Positions 35,774-54,552 of a stretch of 64,000 bases of DNA are shown piece after piece (position 1 is the stretch's first letter; the number at the start of each line of letters is the position of its first letter). The notes under the pieces are model-generated. The model saw nothing but the letters and a program-made list of their open reading frames with translations. It was not told the DNA's origin and did no database searches. The stretch lies in contig JXTC01000523.1 of the NCBI GenBank assembly GCA_002914845.1, forward strand, positions 1-64,000, written 5' to 3'. The DNA comes from Trema orientale (taxonomy: Eukaryota; Streptophyta; Magnoliopsida; Rosales; Cannabaceae). A program made the position numbers and the translations under genes.

Positions 35774-35826
35774 TGGGCCGTGTCCTAACCTTTACAAGCT
35801 TCATTCATGGGCTTGTTTGTTGGGCC
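35774..35826 (+). promoter_or_regulatory. Cluster of site II (TGGGCC/T) motifs, RPS3 promoter
   Basis: ATGGGCCG, ATGGGCTT and TTGGGCCCC occur within about 50 bp. TGGGCY site II elements are bound by TCP factors and typify plant ribosomal protein and other growth genes, usually within 200 bp of the start. Here they are about 530 bp upstream of the telo-box because a 381-bp MITE lies between. Assignment to RPS3 is inferred. Confidence 0.6.
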
Positions 35827-35865
35827 CCATTGCAACGCAAAGCGGTTAGAGACCCAAAAATAAGA

Positions 35866-36246
35866 GTGAAAATTACACCTAATACCCGTTTTTTAAAACT
35901 TCTTTCAAACATACCCGTTTTTAAAACTTCTTCCAAAAATACCCGTTTTTACGGTCCACATTTCATATGAAAAATATGAGTGGTCCACATTTACAATGTA
36001 AATTTTATCCATGAGATACACATTTCATGTGTAAAATATGAACGGTACACATTTCAAAATGTGTGCCAATTTTGAGTGTAAGTTTTATTCATGAAATATG
36101 GACTGCGGTATACATTTCATGTGTAAAACAGTGGTGGTCTATATTTCTCCAAAAAGGGTATAAAAACGGGTATTTATGAAATAAAGATAAAAAACGGGTA
36201 TTTATGAAAATATAGTCTTAAAAACGGGTATTTATGAACTTTTCCC
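35866..36246. mobile_element. Mutator-like MITE inside the RPS3 promoter, 9-bp TSD
   Basis: A 381-bp fold-back element. The left end GTGAAAATTACACC leads to several TACCCGTTTTTA units; the right arm has AAAACGGGTATTTATGAA three times and ends ACTTTTCCC. Flanks are the perfect 9-mer AAAATAAGA (35857-35865 and 36247-36255). It separates the site II cluster from the telo-box and transcription start region of RPS3. Confidence 0.87.
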
Positions 36247-36356
36247 AAAATAAGAGCCAGTCTCATTAACGCTAAATCGATAACAACCGTCCGATCTATC
36301 TCCGCTTCATACATATAATCTCCCTTCGTTTTCTCCAAAAGCCCTAGTCAGAAATC

Positions 36357-36364
36357 TAGGGTTT
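36357..36364 (+). promoter_or_regulatory. Telo-box near the RPS3 transcription start
   Basis: TAGGGTTT (complement AAACCCTA), 79 bp before the RPS3 start codon, with a related GCCCTAG just upstream. Telo-boxes near the start site are a hallmark of plant translation-machinery genes and usually act together with site II elements. Confidence 0.7.
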
Positions 36365-36442
36365 GCAGAGCACCCATTCTTCACAGCCTCCACCACAACT
36401 TCTTCTTCTTCTCCAGATCTCATCTCTGCAAATTCTGCAAGC

Positions 36443-38792
<2,350 letters not shown>

Positions 38793-39514
38793 AAAAAGCT
38801 TGAAGTCTTTTTCGTTGATAGATGTCCTGGATTATGCATTGAACTCAATATCTTTCTTGAAATTTTGAGTGCTTAGGTGCCGAGTTACCATAGACAGGCC
38901 GAGAGTTTTTTTTAATCACAAATCTTTAACGCTTCTGAAGTTTTGTCATAACTAATTGTTATTTTTGCTATAATATTGCTTAATTTTGATCAGTCCTTGC
39001 GCGTATGCTTGTGTGTGACTCAGATTATTTCTATACTGAATCTGAACACAGGCGCATTAAGTAAGTTTGCGTGTAGAAATCCTTATTTCTATATCCGAAC
39101 ACATAACACTTTTATGCCCGATAGGATTTGAAGACGAAATCCTTTTTTCTAAATCGTAACCAAATACTCGATAGTCTAACTTTATACCCAATAGGCTTTG
39201 AAAAACGATTCAAGAGTATATGTGGTGCTTTCCCATCGTGCTTTCCCGGTCCCTGTGGATAATAGCAATGTTGCATCAAGTCGTGTTTAATCGATTTAAC
39301 TTCCGGTATGAGTTTGCGAGTGTGTGTGCGTATTTTTTTAATAATAATTATTTATTTATTTATTTTTACCCGTTTTCCCCAAATTAAACTAGACGAAGTT
39401 GAGTTTGATATTGGTTTATTAGCAATTGTTGAGATTTAACGTTCAAATTCCATTTTTTTTTTCCTTTTTTTTTTTTTAAATATAATTTTTAAGAAATTGA
39501 AGTTATAAGAAGTA

Positions 39515-39680
39515 TGAGCAATGTTACGTGGTACTATATGGTGTCTTAGTCAGTGATTATAATTACACTTAAGGTGAGTGCATAGAAACGGTCTATTTAT
39601 TAGAATCACCTAAAAATGAATTGGCATATTATATAGTGCCATTGTATGGTATTGGGCATCATTGGTCTTGTAGTATTGCT
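39515..39680. mobile_element. Small MITE, CAATGCTA family, copy 2
   Basis: The ends GAGCAATGTTACGTGGTACT and GGTCTTGTAGTATTGCT are inverted counterparts. Internally ACTATATGGTGTC is partly mirrored by ATAGTGCCATTGTATGG. Confidence 0.6.
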
Positions 39681-39764
39681 AAAAATATATACATGTGTTT
39701 TCATCATTTTTCTACTCACTTTTAGAATAAAATAAAATAAAATAAAAACTACCACGTTTAGGTC

Positions 39765-39945
39765 ATATTTACTAATCAATAAAGGGAATGAGTGGAAAGA
39801 GAATGGAGAGGAATAAGAAATAATAAGTGAGGTGATTATGATTCGTTTTTATGTATTTATGTACCACTTATTTACATATGAAAAGAATGCATTTCTCTTT
39901 CCCATTCTATTTTCTCTCCATTATGGATTAGTAAATATGCAGTGT
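39765..39945. mobile_element. MITE with TATTTACTAAT ends
   Basis: GGTCATATTTACTAATCA, followed by AAGGGAATGAG, is matched in inverted orientation by CCCATTCTATT and TGGATTAGTAAATATGCAG. A short interior and about 45-bp arms are seen. No duplication was fixed. Confidence 0.6.
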
Positions 39946-41250
39946 TTTAGCAAAAAAAATCTTATCTTTTTATTTATATCAAATTAATCCTTCAGTGTGT
40001 GTTTTCTTATTAAATAGGACCGGTTTCACAAATTTAGTCAAAATTGAAACTTTAGTTTGTCGAAAAAAATATTTTTATACTTTAAACTCATAAAACATAT
40101 ATTAAAAATTATTGAAACCAATTATCTTTCTCTTTATCTTAAAAAAATATTTTAAATGAAAATAATAATGATTGAAAATAAAAAGAGTTTAAATTATTCA
40201 AAAAAATGAAAATTTAAAAAACAAAAATGAATGATAAAAGTAAAAAAGAAAAGAAAAAGTTAAAAAACAAAAATGAATGATAAAAGTAAAAAAAGAAAAG
40301 AAAAAAAAAATTCCCATTTTGTCTTTCTTTTCCCCTTTTATTTTAAATGTTTTTAATTATTTAAACTACTTTATTCTTTCTCTTTCTCAAGAAAAAAAAA
40401 AAACAAAACAAAAACTTCTTTATTCTTAATATTTTTTTATTATGTTTTAAGGGTGAAAGTGTCTTTTTAACAAGCTACTGTTTCAATTTTGATCAAATCA
40501 GTGAGCTAATTCTATTTGATAGAAAAATATAAATTAAAAATTTAATTTGATATAAATGAAAATGTGTGGATTTCATTTTACTAAAACACAAACGTGATTT
40601 TTTTTTTAATATTATCCCGTAATTTTTAATCAATTTATCGAGTTATTGTAACACCCTTTTCTGCATGAGAACTCGAGTGCGAGCCACCGAGGAACCACGC
40701 GTCCATCTATCCACGTCAGATATCTTGAACGACCGTTATAAAAGCCCAAATCATCCCGCATGGCTTATCCTCTATTTGATTCGGAGAACTGTAAAGTCAA
40801 AAGAACTCTTCACCAAGGCCTAACACATGGGCAAAACGCTCTCGCTACAATGCTACATCACACATCTGGCCAAGGACAATGGTCTAAACCAATCAAATTT
40901 ACCGTTAACACGTCATACCATATCTTGCATGGCCGGAAATATGCCAGGTGTACGAGACCCGTGGGGCCCTTTACATTTATTAGTGCTGAGCTGGCTCAAC
41001 GTCTTTGGTATAACTAAGGTAGACTATGCAAAGGAAAGGAGGGATATATATATATCCTTCGTAATTACCTCCAACCTACCATATATATATATATATATAA
41101 ATTATTAGTACTACTGCCCTAAATCTAGTTTTATCCTCTTAGGGAGAGAGGCTCGGCTCTCTGATTAGATTACGTACGTACGTAGTCTTGTTTAGACGGA
41201 GAGAAAGAGTTGTCGTTTATTCATTTCTGTAGTCGTTTTTTGCAATCATA

Positions 41251-47235
<5,985 letters not shown>

Positions 47236-47553
47236 CGATCGAGAGCATGCAATACCATTATCGATCATAAGCTAGCTAGTACTTAGCTTTTATTAATGTG
47301 CTTAATTTGTTATTAATGTGCTTAATTTGTACAAGGAGTCATATATATCGATATAAATGAAACGAAGTATCGAAATATATGCATATATGAATCGACCGGT
47401 GTAGCTTTTTGAAGAAATAGGTCACTTTGTTTTAGTTGAAAATCGTTTTCCTACTTGCAGTACTGTTAATTAAAAAAAGTTATTAAACTATATACGGAGG
47501 TCAAGGTGGGAACTAGTGTGTATATTAATTTGGTTCTCTGAGACAAATATATA
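47236..47553. other. 3' flank of the thermospermine synthase gene
   Basis: Probably the 3' UTR. It contains a duplicated TATTAATGTGCTTAATTTGT at about 47.29-47.33 kb. No other feature was seen before the MITE cluster. Confidence 0.5.
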
Positions 47554-47784
47554 TGGGCACCAATCCAGTACTTATTATTATTTTTTTTAACTTATATATA
47601 AATATTGTTTTGGCTAATTAAAATTCATTATGCACATTTTTTCATGGTAAAAAGATAAAGAGAGAGAGTATTGATGATGGACATCTTTTTTTACATGTCA
47701 TTATAGCTATTAGATAATAATCCAATGGTTAAAAAAAATACCTATCTATAAGTTAAAAAAAAAACCTACTAGATTGGTGATCTA
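47554..47784 (+). mobile_element. TA-tract MITE family, copy 4 (cluster, first)
   Basis: Starts GGGCACCAATCCAGTA after ATATATAT and ends CCTACTAGATTGGTGATCTA before another (TA)n run. Plus orientation (TTTTGGCTAATTAAAA first). Confidence 0.85.
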
Positions 47785-47805
47785 TGCATACATATATATA
47801 TATAT

Positions 47806-48042
47806 GGTTGAGAATCCCATAGGTATTTTTTTACCTATACATAGGTATCGTTTTGGCCAATTAAAATTTATCATGCACATTTTTTTTTATATTAAAAAGT
47901 AAGAAAAGGAAATAGCATTAATGATGTATGTCTTTTCCTGCACATCATTATAGCCGTTGGATCACCATTAGATGATAATTCAACGGCTAAAAAATAATAC
48001 CTATACATAAAATAAAAAAAAATACCTACTGGATTGACAACC
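47806..48042 (+). mobile_element. TA-tract MITE family, copy 5 (cluster, second)
   Basis: Starts GGTTGAGAATCCCATAGGT and ends CCTACTGGATTGACAACCA. Same orientation as copy 4, from which it is separated by about 20 bp of (TA)n. Confidence 0.85.
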
Positions 48043-48062
48043 ATATATAAATATATGTATTT

Positions 48063-48314
48063 AGGGTCATAATCTAGTAGGTATCTTTTTTAATACCTAT
48101 CTATATGTATTTTTTTTTAGCCGTTGGATCATTATTTAATGGCTACCACGATTTAAGTAGTTAGAAAAAATAATAATAACAATAAATACATATTATTTAA
48201 TACTTTTCTCTCTCTACCTTTTATATGAAAAGAAGTTCGTGATGAATTTTAATTGGGCAAAACAGTACCTATAAATAGGTCAAAAAAAAAAAAAAACCTA
48301 CCGCATTGTTGTCT
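48063..48314 (-). mobile_element. TA-tract MITE family, copy 6 (cluster, third)
   Basis: Starts AGGGTCATAATCTAGTAGGT. The internal order is reversed (AGCCGTTGGATCATTAT first, GATGAATTTTAATTGGGC last), so it is inverted relative to copies 4 and 5. Confidence 0.85.
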
Positions 48315-48335
48315 GTATGTATAATATATATATAT

Positions 48336-48565
48336 AAAGGCTATAATATAGTAGGTATTTTTTTTTAACTATTTATAAGTAATTGTTTTTAGCCATTTGA
48401 TCATTATCTAACAGCTATCATAATTTGAGTAATTGAAAAAAAAAAAATACATATTGTTTAATACTTTCTTATCTCTATCTTTTACCATAAAAAGACGTAT
48501 TTGACGAAGTTTAATTAGACAAAACAATACCTATAGATAGGTTAAAAAAAAAATATCCACTGGCA
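48336..48565 (-). mobile_element. TA-tract MITE family, copy 7 (cluster, fourth)
   Basis: Starts AAAGGCTATAATATAGTAGG after a (TA)n run. It has the same orientation as copy 6 and contains AGCCATTTGATCATTATC and GAAGTTTAATTAGACAAAAC. The right end is worn (TATCCACTGGCAG). Confidence 0.8.
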
Positions 48566-49747
48566 GTGACAGATATAGGTAGGGGCGAGTGGGGGCAAGC
48601 GCCCCCCACTCAACTTTCTTGAATTTGGATTTTTACCCCCTAAATCAAATTTATTTTCCAAAAAAAAGAAACCCTACATTCCCACATTCATTTTTTTTTT
48701 CAACGGCCTTTATTTGTGTTTCCCAATTTCATTATTTCTATTAAAAATTTTGCATATACTTCCCTTATTTTTCTTAAAATCTTGAACTCTATTGATTATT
48801 AGAAAACAAAAAAACTACCGATTATGCTCTAAAATCTAAAACTCTCATTAAATACAAATTTCTTCCTCTATCAAACTCAAGTCAGTTAACACTTTTTTTT
48901 CTTCTTTTTTTTTTTCTTTTTTCTTCTTACTTTCACTAAATATTATAATGCATCTTTTAACTATTAATTCCTACTTAATCCTTGAGGTTAGGTTATGTTT
49001 GGTTGTGTTTTATTTTCAGTTACATGTATATATATATATATTTAATTATAATTCTATCAAACGATTTTTTTTAAATACTTTCGACAAATAAACATAACAT
49101 TTAAAATCAAACAAGCGGAAAGGAAGACCATGACCAAGATAATTTTGATATAATTGGCAATGAGATTGTTGTAAAGTATTTTCAAAATATGAAAACTCAT
49201 AGGAGTAATTCTAATTTATTAATCGATATTCAATATTATATTATTACTAAATAGTTAAAATTCTTGCTTCTTATATGATTGGTTTTTTTAAAAAAATTTA
49301 ATATATATACACATGTTGATCGGTTTCTTAAAAAAAATTTAATATATATATATACACATGTAAACACTGCTAGAATTGAGATTTTTGAATTTTTCTTAAA
49401 AGATAGCTCAACGAAACAAAACGGAGAGATTATTATGAATATCTATGTATCTAATAATATTATGAATAACTATGTATCTAATAAGGTTTTGATGGAATCC
49501 CGTGCATTTTTTAAAATGTCAAATTAAAATTCATATTTCAATTTCTTTTAATCAAGAATTTTTGTAGATATTAAACATGTATCAAATCTATCATTCCCCA
49601 ATTAGCTAAATTAGGGCAAACCAAAAAGAAATGACGGAGTTTCTCTTAAAGAAAAATGGAAACCAAACTTATTCTTAATCAAAATAAAAATAAATAAAAA
49701 TACTTATCAAAAGGAAATAACATAAACTAAACTTGTTCTTAATTAAA
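48566..49747. other. AT-rich intergenic DNA with a transposon-like scrap
   Basis: GGGGCGAGTGGGGGCAAGCG at about 48.58 kb stands out from the AT-rich surroundings and resembles ends of common plant DNA transposons, but no partner was found. The rest, including an open frame at 49.28-49.53 kb with duplicated TATATACACATG segments, is not considered coding. Confidence 0.4.
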
Positions 49748-51042
49748 ACTGTTAGGTACAAAGTGTTGGCAATCAACTAGCAAAAGCTATAGACTTAAGT
49801 TATTGCGAGAAAAATAATAAGTTGTTATAACAGGTCTGCTGTTATTGTAAAACACTTGTTGCAATAGATTAATTGGATAACTCGCAACAGATTTACAGAA
49901 TCACTCACAATGAATTTATGAAGGCCAAAAATCTAATTTTGGAAACTTTTTGCTATTGTATCTTTTGGTCTAATTTTCCTTATTAAATATTTCTAGAAGG
50001 ATAATAGAGATTATTGCTGATGGATTTTCGTAACTAGCTGGATCAAATTGAATGAGATATTTTATCTCATCATCTTCTTGATTAAGTTTCTATTTTTACC
50101 TTGATTCTTGCTAATTATTATCTTAAATCTTGGATAATGATTATTGACAAGTATATAAGCAGAATCATAGTGATATTTCATCCATTATGGTGCATATAAT
50201 CTTCTCATTAAATTAATGTAATTAATTTTATGAGCTGTTGAGATTTTCTAGCGAAATTTGTTATAACAGATTTTACTATTTAAGGAAAGTTTTTTTGATT
50301 GAATTGATTGACTTTAATTAATTGTGAAATCAATCCTTGTCTTTAAGGAAAGTTTTTGCAGGTATAAAAGAGTAATTTCAGCTGATTAAGAAGAGCCAAA
50401 ATCATAGAGAACTTCTCTCAATGCACCCAGACACTTTTTAAGGATAATTCATGAAAGCTGTTGCAACAACTTTCTGACTGCTTAAATAAAGAATGACAAC
50501 AGATTTTATAGCAAATTATTCTTTTCTCATTTTCAGCCTATTCACACCAAGGGAGCATGAGATTGAGGCTGAAAATTTATCTATAAAAGCTCAATAAATC
50601 CAAGGGATTTGTATATACTTCATTTGAGAGAAAATACTCTTTGAGAGAGCTTTTATGTGAGGCATAGAATCTGTTCTCTTGCCATTGTAAAATTCAGAGA
50701 ACTAGTAAGTTTTCTAGGTTTCTTATTCGAGTGCTTTTGTTCTTCGGGAGGAGACAGATACGGACCAGTGAAGCGAGTTCGTGTGCGAAGGATCAACAAA
50801 ACGAGGGAAGCTCGCTAAGCAAGATTGGTGGAGTCGTTACAATACATTGCGACAATTGAAAAGAGAGAGTCTTTTATTGCGTTAATCAATTGGTGTTCGT
50901 AATTTTTATACGTTACTGATTTGTTTAATCTCTGAGTGTGGCCTCGTAGAGTAGAAGAGGTCCGAAACACGTTAAAAATGTCATGTGTTTATTCTTTATT
51001 TTCTTGTTCTTGTAGTAACATATGCACTCGTTGTTACAACAA
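49748..51042 (+). mobile_element. Probable solo LTR (Copia-like)
   Basis: About 1.3 kb from TGTTAGGTACAAAGTG to GTTGTTACAACA. It has the build of a plant Copia LTR: an AT-rich first half, TATA-like runs, then a GC-richer part after about 50.7 kb with GAGGAGACAGATACGG and AGCGAGTTCGTGTGCGAAGG. No internal region or second LTR adjoins it. The ends are estimates and no duplication was found. Confidence 0.45.
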
Positions 51043-51352
51043 TTTTTCATACATGTGTTACAACGTAATTAATTAATTATTCATTAATCAATTAATTAAT
51101 TATTTAGAAATACCTAAAACAGATCTTTCAAAACAAAAATAAATAAAAGTAGTTTTTAATTTTGATTTAAGGAAAATTTATTGTCTCATTTGTTCTTCAA
51201 TGGCAATTCATTTTTTAAATTGAGCATGAATAGATTTTTTTTTAAAAGGATCCTCAAAAGAAGCTAAATCAGTTTCCAAAACATTGTACAAGAATAAAGG
51301 GAACATAGTTTTCATTTCCTAAATAGACATCAAAAGATCTTAATCCCACAGA

Positions 51353-52560
51353 CGCTAGAGTGTGGGTTGCCATATTAATCTGACAAGAAATATAGCAATA
51401 TTTGCCACTCCTACAAGTGAGAGCAATTCAATAATATTTTCAATAATAGGACCATCACAAGAAGTGAAAAAAACAGCCATTAACTGCAGTAACCCCATTA
51501 ATGGCATGACACTCAGCAATAGAAATAGAAAAATCTCTATCAGCTGCAAGTAAGAGTCCCTGTCGAAAGGCTGATAGTTCAGCTTGGTGGGTGAACAAAA
51601 CATCTGCCAATCTCCCAAACGAAAAAGCCACAACATACTCCCTACAATTTCGAATCAAGGCTCCAAAACCCACCAATCTTGATTCTTGAATGAAAAAGGT
51701 ATCAGTGTTCAATTTCAACAAACCAATATTAACCTCGGGAGGAATCCATCGTTTATCCAATGACAAGGAGATCGATGCTGGAGATGATGGCCTACCTGCA
51801 ACTTCTTGATAGCTAACAATAACTCTACTAGAACACTCTAAGATTTGCAAAGGAGTTGCTGCTTTACCTTCAAAAACAAACTTATTTCTCGCACCCCATA
51901 TGCTCCAATAACAGCAACAGAAAATTTCAAACTCAGTTGTCGAAAGGTTAGTTGCTGCAAAGATACAGAACCCTCCAAAGGTAAAACCATAGAGTTTTGA
52001 AAGTTTTAACCGAATGGAGCTGGACAACCAAGTCTAACAAAGGAGCACTTCCAAAAAGCATGAAAAGAAGGCTCTTCTTCCTCCTTACACCACAGACACC
52101 ATAACGGGCATTGAACATCCCGCTTAGCCAGATTATCTCACTGGTAATGCTTCATAAATTCCTCTCCACAAATAGATTTTTATCTTAGAAGGAATTCTGC
52201 ATTTTCAAATTAAGGCTACGCCACCAGTTGAATTCGGCCCTCACGTTTGACTTGTTGTCATCAATAGTGAGAGCCTTAACCATTTTGTAACCAGATTTGA
52301 CAGAGTAATTACCAATGGTTTCGAAGTGCCAAACCAATGTGTCCTGTCTTCCCCTCGAACTAACCGGAATACGTCTAATTATATCAATATCTATGAGCCA
52401 AAAAAAAAAAACTGCTCCAAAAAAGTTTTGTTCCATCTACCATCAAGAATAAAGTCACTAACACGCCAAGTATCTGACAAATGAGCTCATTGGGTGATAG
52501 GTTTGAAAGTAGTAGGACGTGAGATCTATGGGTCCTTCACCAAACGGATAGAGGGTATGA
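51353..52560 (-). pseudogene. Second LINE remnant: zf-RVT plus RNase H-like part
   Basis: On the minus strand, 52185-52550 encodes the zf-RVT-side segment (DTLVWHFETIGNYSVKSGYK, then FNWWRSLNLKMQN). After a frame break, 51455-52027 encodes the linker (WSIWGARNKFVFEGK) and a plant RNase H-like domain (LLKLNTDTFF, GFGALIRNCREYVVAF, AELSAFRQGLLLAAD). A last piece follows at 51355-51636 in another frame. The order matches plant LINE polyproteins. Frameshifts make it inactive. It is not a close copy of the remnant at 1.15-2.16 kb. Confidence 0.8.
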
Positions 52561-52900
52561 ATAGATTTGATGCATATTAAAACAATCAAAACTAATTGAT
52601 GAAAATAATTGATTAATAAAAAAGCTTGCCAAAGGTTTGATTTGACATTTCACAAAACGGAGGAGTTTTCATAAAAAAAATTTCCTAAGTAGATATGAAT
52701 ATTTATAACAACTTTCCCAATGAAATGAAAGACTTGAAAGTTTAGGGCCCCGATAAGACTGAAAAAAAAAATAGAGGATAACAAATTAATATAAGTTTTT
52801 CAGATGAAAACGGCATGCCGTTTGTAAAAATGACGGTGCCCTTTTTAGGATAAAACGCCATTAATATTCTTTTAGTGACAAATCGTTTTTTTGTTTTTTA
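52561..52900. other. Short intergenic stretch, nothing recognised
   Basis: No coding frame, repeat end or motif cluster was seen. Confidence 0.45.
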
Positions 52901-53660
52901 GGTGCCGTTTGATAATCCTTTTATTTTTTGTTTTTTTTTTAAAACATAAAACAAAATTACTTTTTTTTATTTATTTTGTTTTTTGATTTTCAAAAACAAA
53001 AATGTGTATAATATTTTTGCTTTTTATTTTTTATTTTTAAAATGAAAAATAAAAGCAAGTTTTTTAAGTAAAAAAATAAAAACATGTTTGGTAACTAGTA
53101 CTTTTACTTCTAAAAGTAAAAATCAAAAGGGAGAGCAATAAGGGAAAAAGGTAAATGAGGAGAGAGAAAAAATGGTATTTATTTAAATAAATTTCATGAG
53201 TAGTTTTTTTTAAATCAAAATTTAAAAAGTGATAATTTTCTAAATAAGTTGGAAAGTTTTCAAAAACAAATTTACCATTTTTTACAGTTTTATTTTGAAA
53301 ATGCAACTTTTAAAATTTTTATTGTGAAAAATACTACTTTTAAAACTATTTAGAAAAATATCACTTTTAGAAGAGACAAGAGATATAATGACAAGAGAGA
53401 AATAGTGACAAAAGAGAAAATATTGAGAAAAATAGTAATGTGAGTCTAAATATGTTTGAATTTTGATACTAATCTCTCTAAAAAATTATTTAAAAAAATT
53501 TTGAAAATAAGAAATTTTTGTTTTCAAAATTTTCAAAATTTTGTTTTCAAATTAGAAAAAAAAAAAAAAAAAAGAAGTAGTTTTAGTTTTAAAAAATATT
53601 TTCACTGTTTTGATTAAAAAAACAAAAAATTGTTTAAATAAGTGTTACCAAACAACCCTT
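52901..53660. mobile_element. MITE-like fold-back element upstream of RPA70
   Basis: The left end GGTGCCGTTTGATAATCC is matched by the right end AAGTGTTACCAAACAACCC. The interior is rich in AAAAACAAAA and TTTTCAAAATTTT tracts. It has the same general type as the elements at 7.85 and 10.0 kb, and ends about 310 bp before the RPA70 start codon. Confidence 0.6.
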
Positions 53661-53969
53661 TAATGTGCAAATATATTCATACTACGTACAGCTCGCTCAA
53701 ACGACACTCTTTCTCTATGTAGACTATATAGTATAGTTATTCCCAAATCCAACCAACTTGAAAATCCAAAATCTCATTTCTGAGTGGGTTATCTGGTCCT
53801 CAAGTGCGCCCCCGCCAATTCCAATCTCCAATTCTCAATTCTCGCCAGCAAAGCTCCCGATATTTACGGATTCAACCTCAGTCGGATCCCAAATTCATCC
53901 GACTAAGTAGTAACGCTCTCTCGAGTCGAGTCGTTCGCTTAGGGTTTCAGTGTGGTTTTGAAGCGAAGA

Positions 53970-54520
53970 ATGCCGGTGCACCTCACGCCGAACGCGATTC
54001 CGGCCGTCATGGCCGGCGACGTGAACTCGAAGCCGCTCGTCCAGATCATCGATATCAAGCTCATCGGGAACTCTCAGGAGAGGTACCGATTCTCCCTCTC
54101 TGACTCCGTTACGACTCAGCACGCCATGCTCGCAACTCAGCTCAACGACCGAGTCAAGTCCGGTAGCGTCAAGAAAGGATCGGTCATCCAGCTCATCGAG
54201 TACATCTGCAGCCAGGTCCAGAATCGCAAGTTAGTCTCTCTCTCTCTCTCGCCGATTTCTAGTTCCCGAATATAATCTTTTCTTATTATCAAGTAATTCT
54301 CATTCGTTAATGGCGTTTCGTTTTTGAAATTTAGCGCGTCTATACATTTCTAGTAATTTTATTCGTGTTTATTTCTTTTTGTTTTTTGGTATTGTTCTGT
54401 GAAAATGTGATGCGTAATTATTTCGTGTTAATTCATGGGAGTTGATGTGCATCGTGTATTCATGATTAAATTTTGAGTTGTAGCTTAGTTGGTTGAAGAT
54501 TATCTTATTAGAAGCTATAG

Positions 54521-54552
<32 letters not shown>

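Larger units (their letters stand above)
38793..41250. other. Region between RPS3 and the thermospermine synthase gene
   Basis: RPS3 3' UTR first, then AT-rich DNA with two MITEs (39515-39680 and about 39765-39945). From about 40.64 kb the sequence becomes GC-richer, with two overlapping open frames (40760-41017 and 40827-41108) that show no family motif. These may be leader or retroelement-derived sequence. A palindromic ACGTACGTACGTA lies at about 41.17 kb, just upstream of the next gene. Confidence 0.5.
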
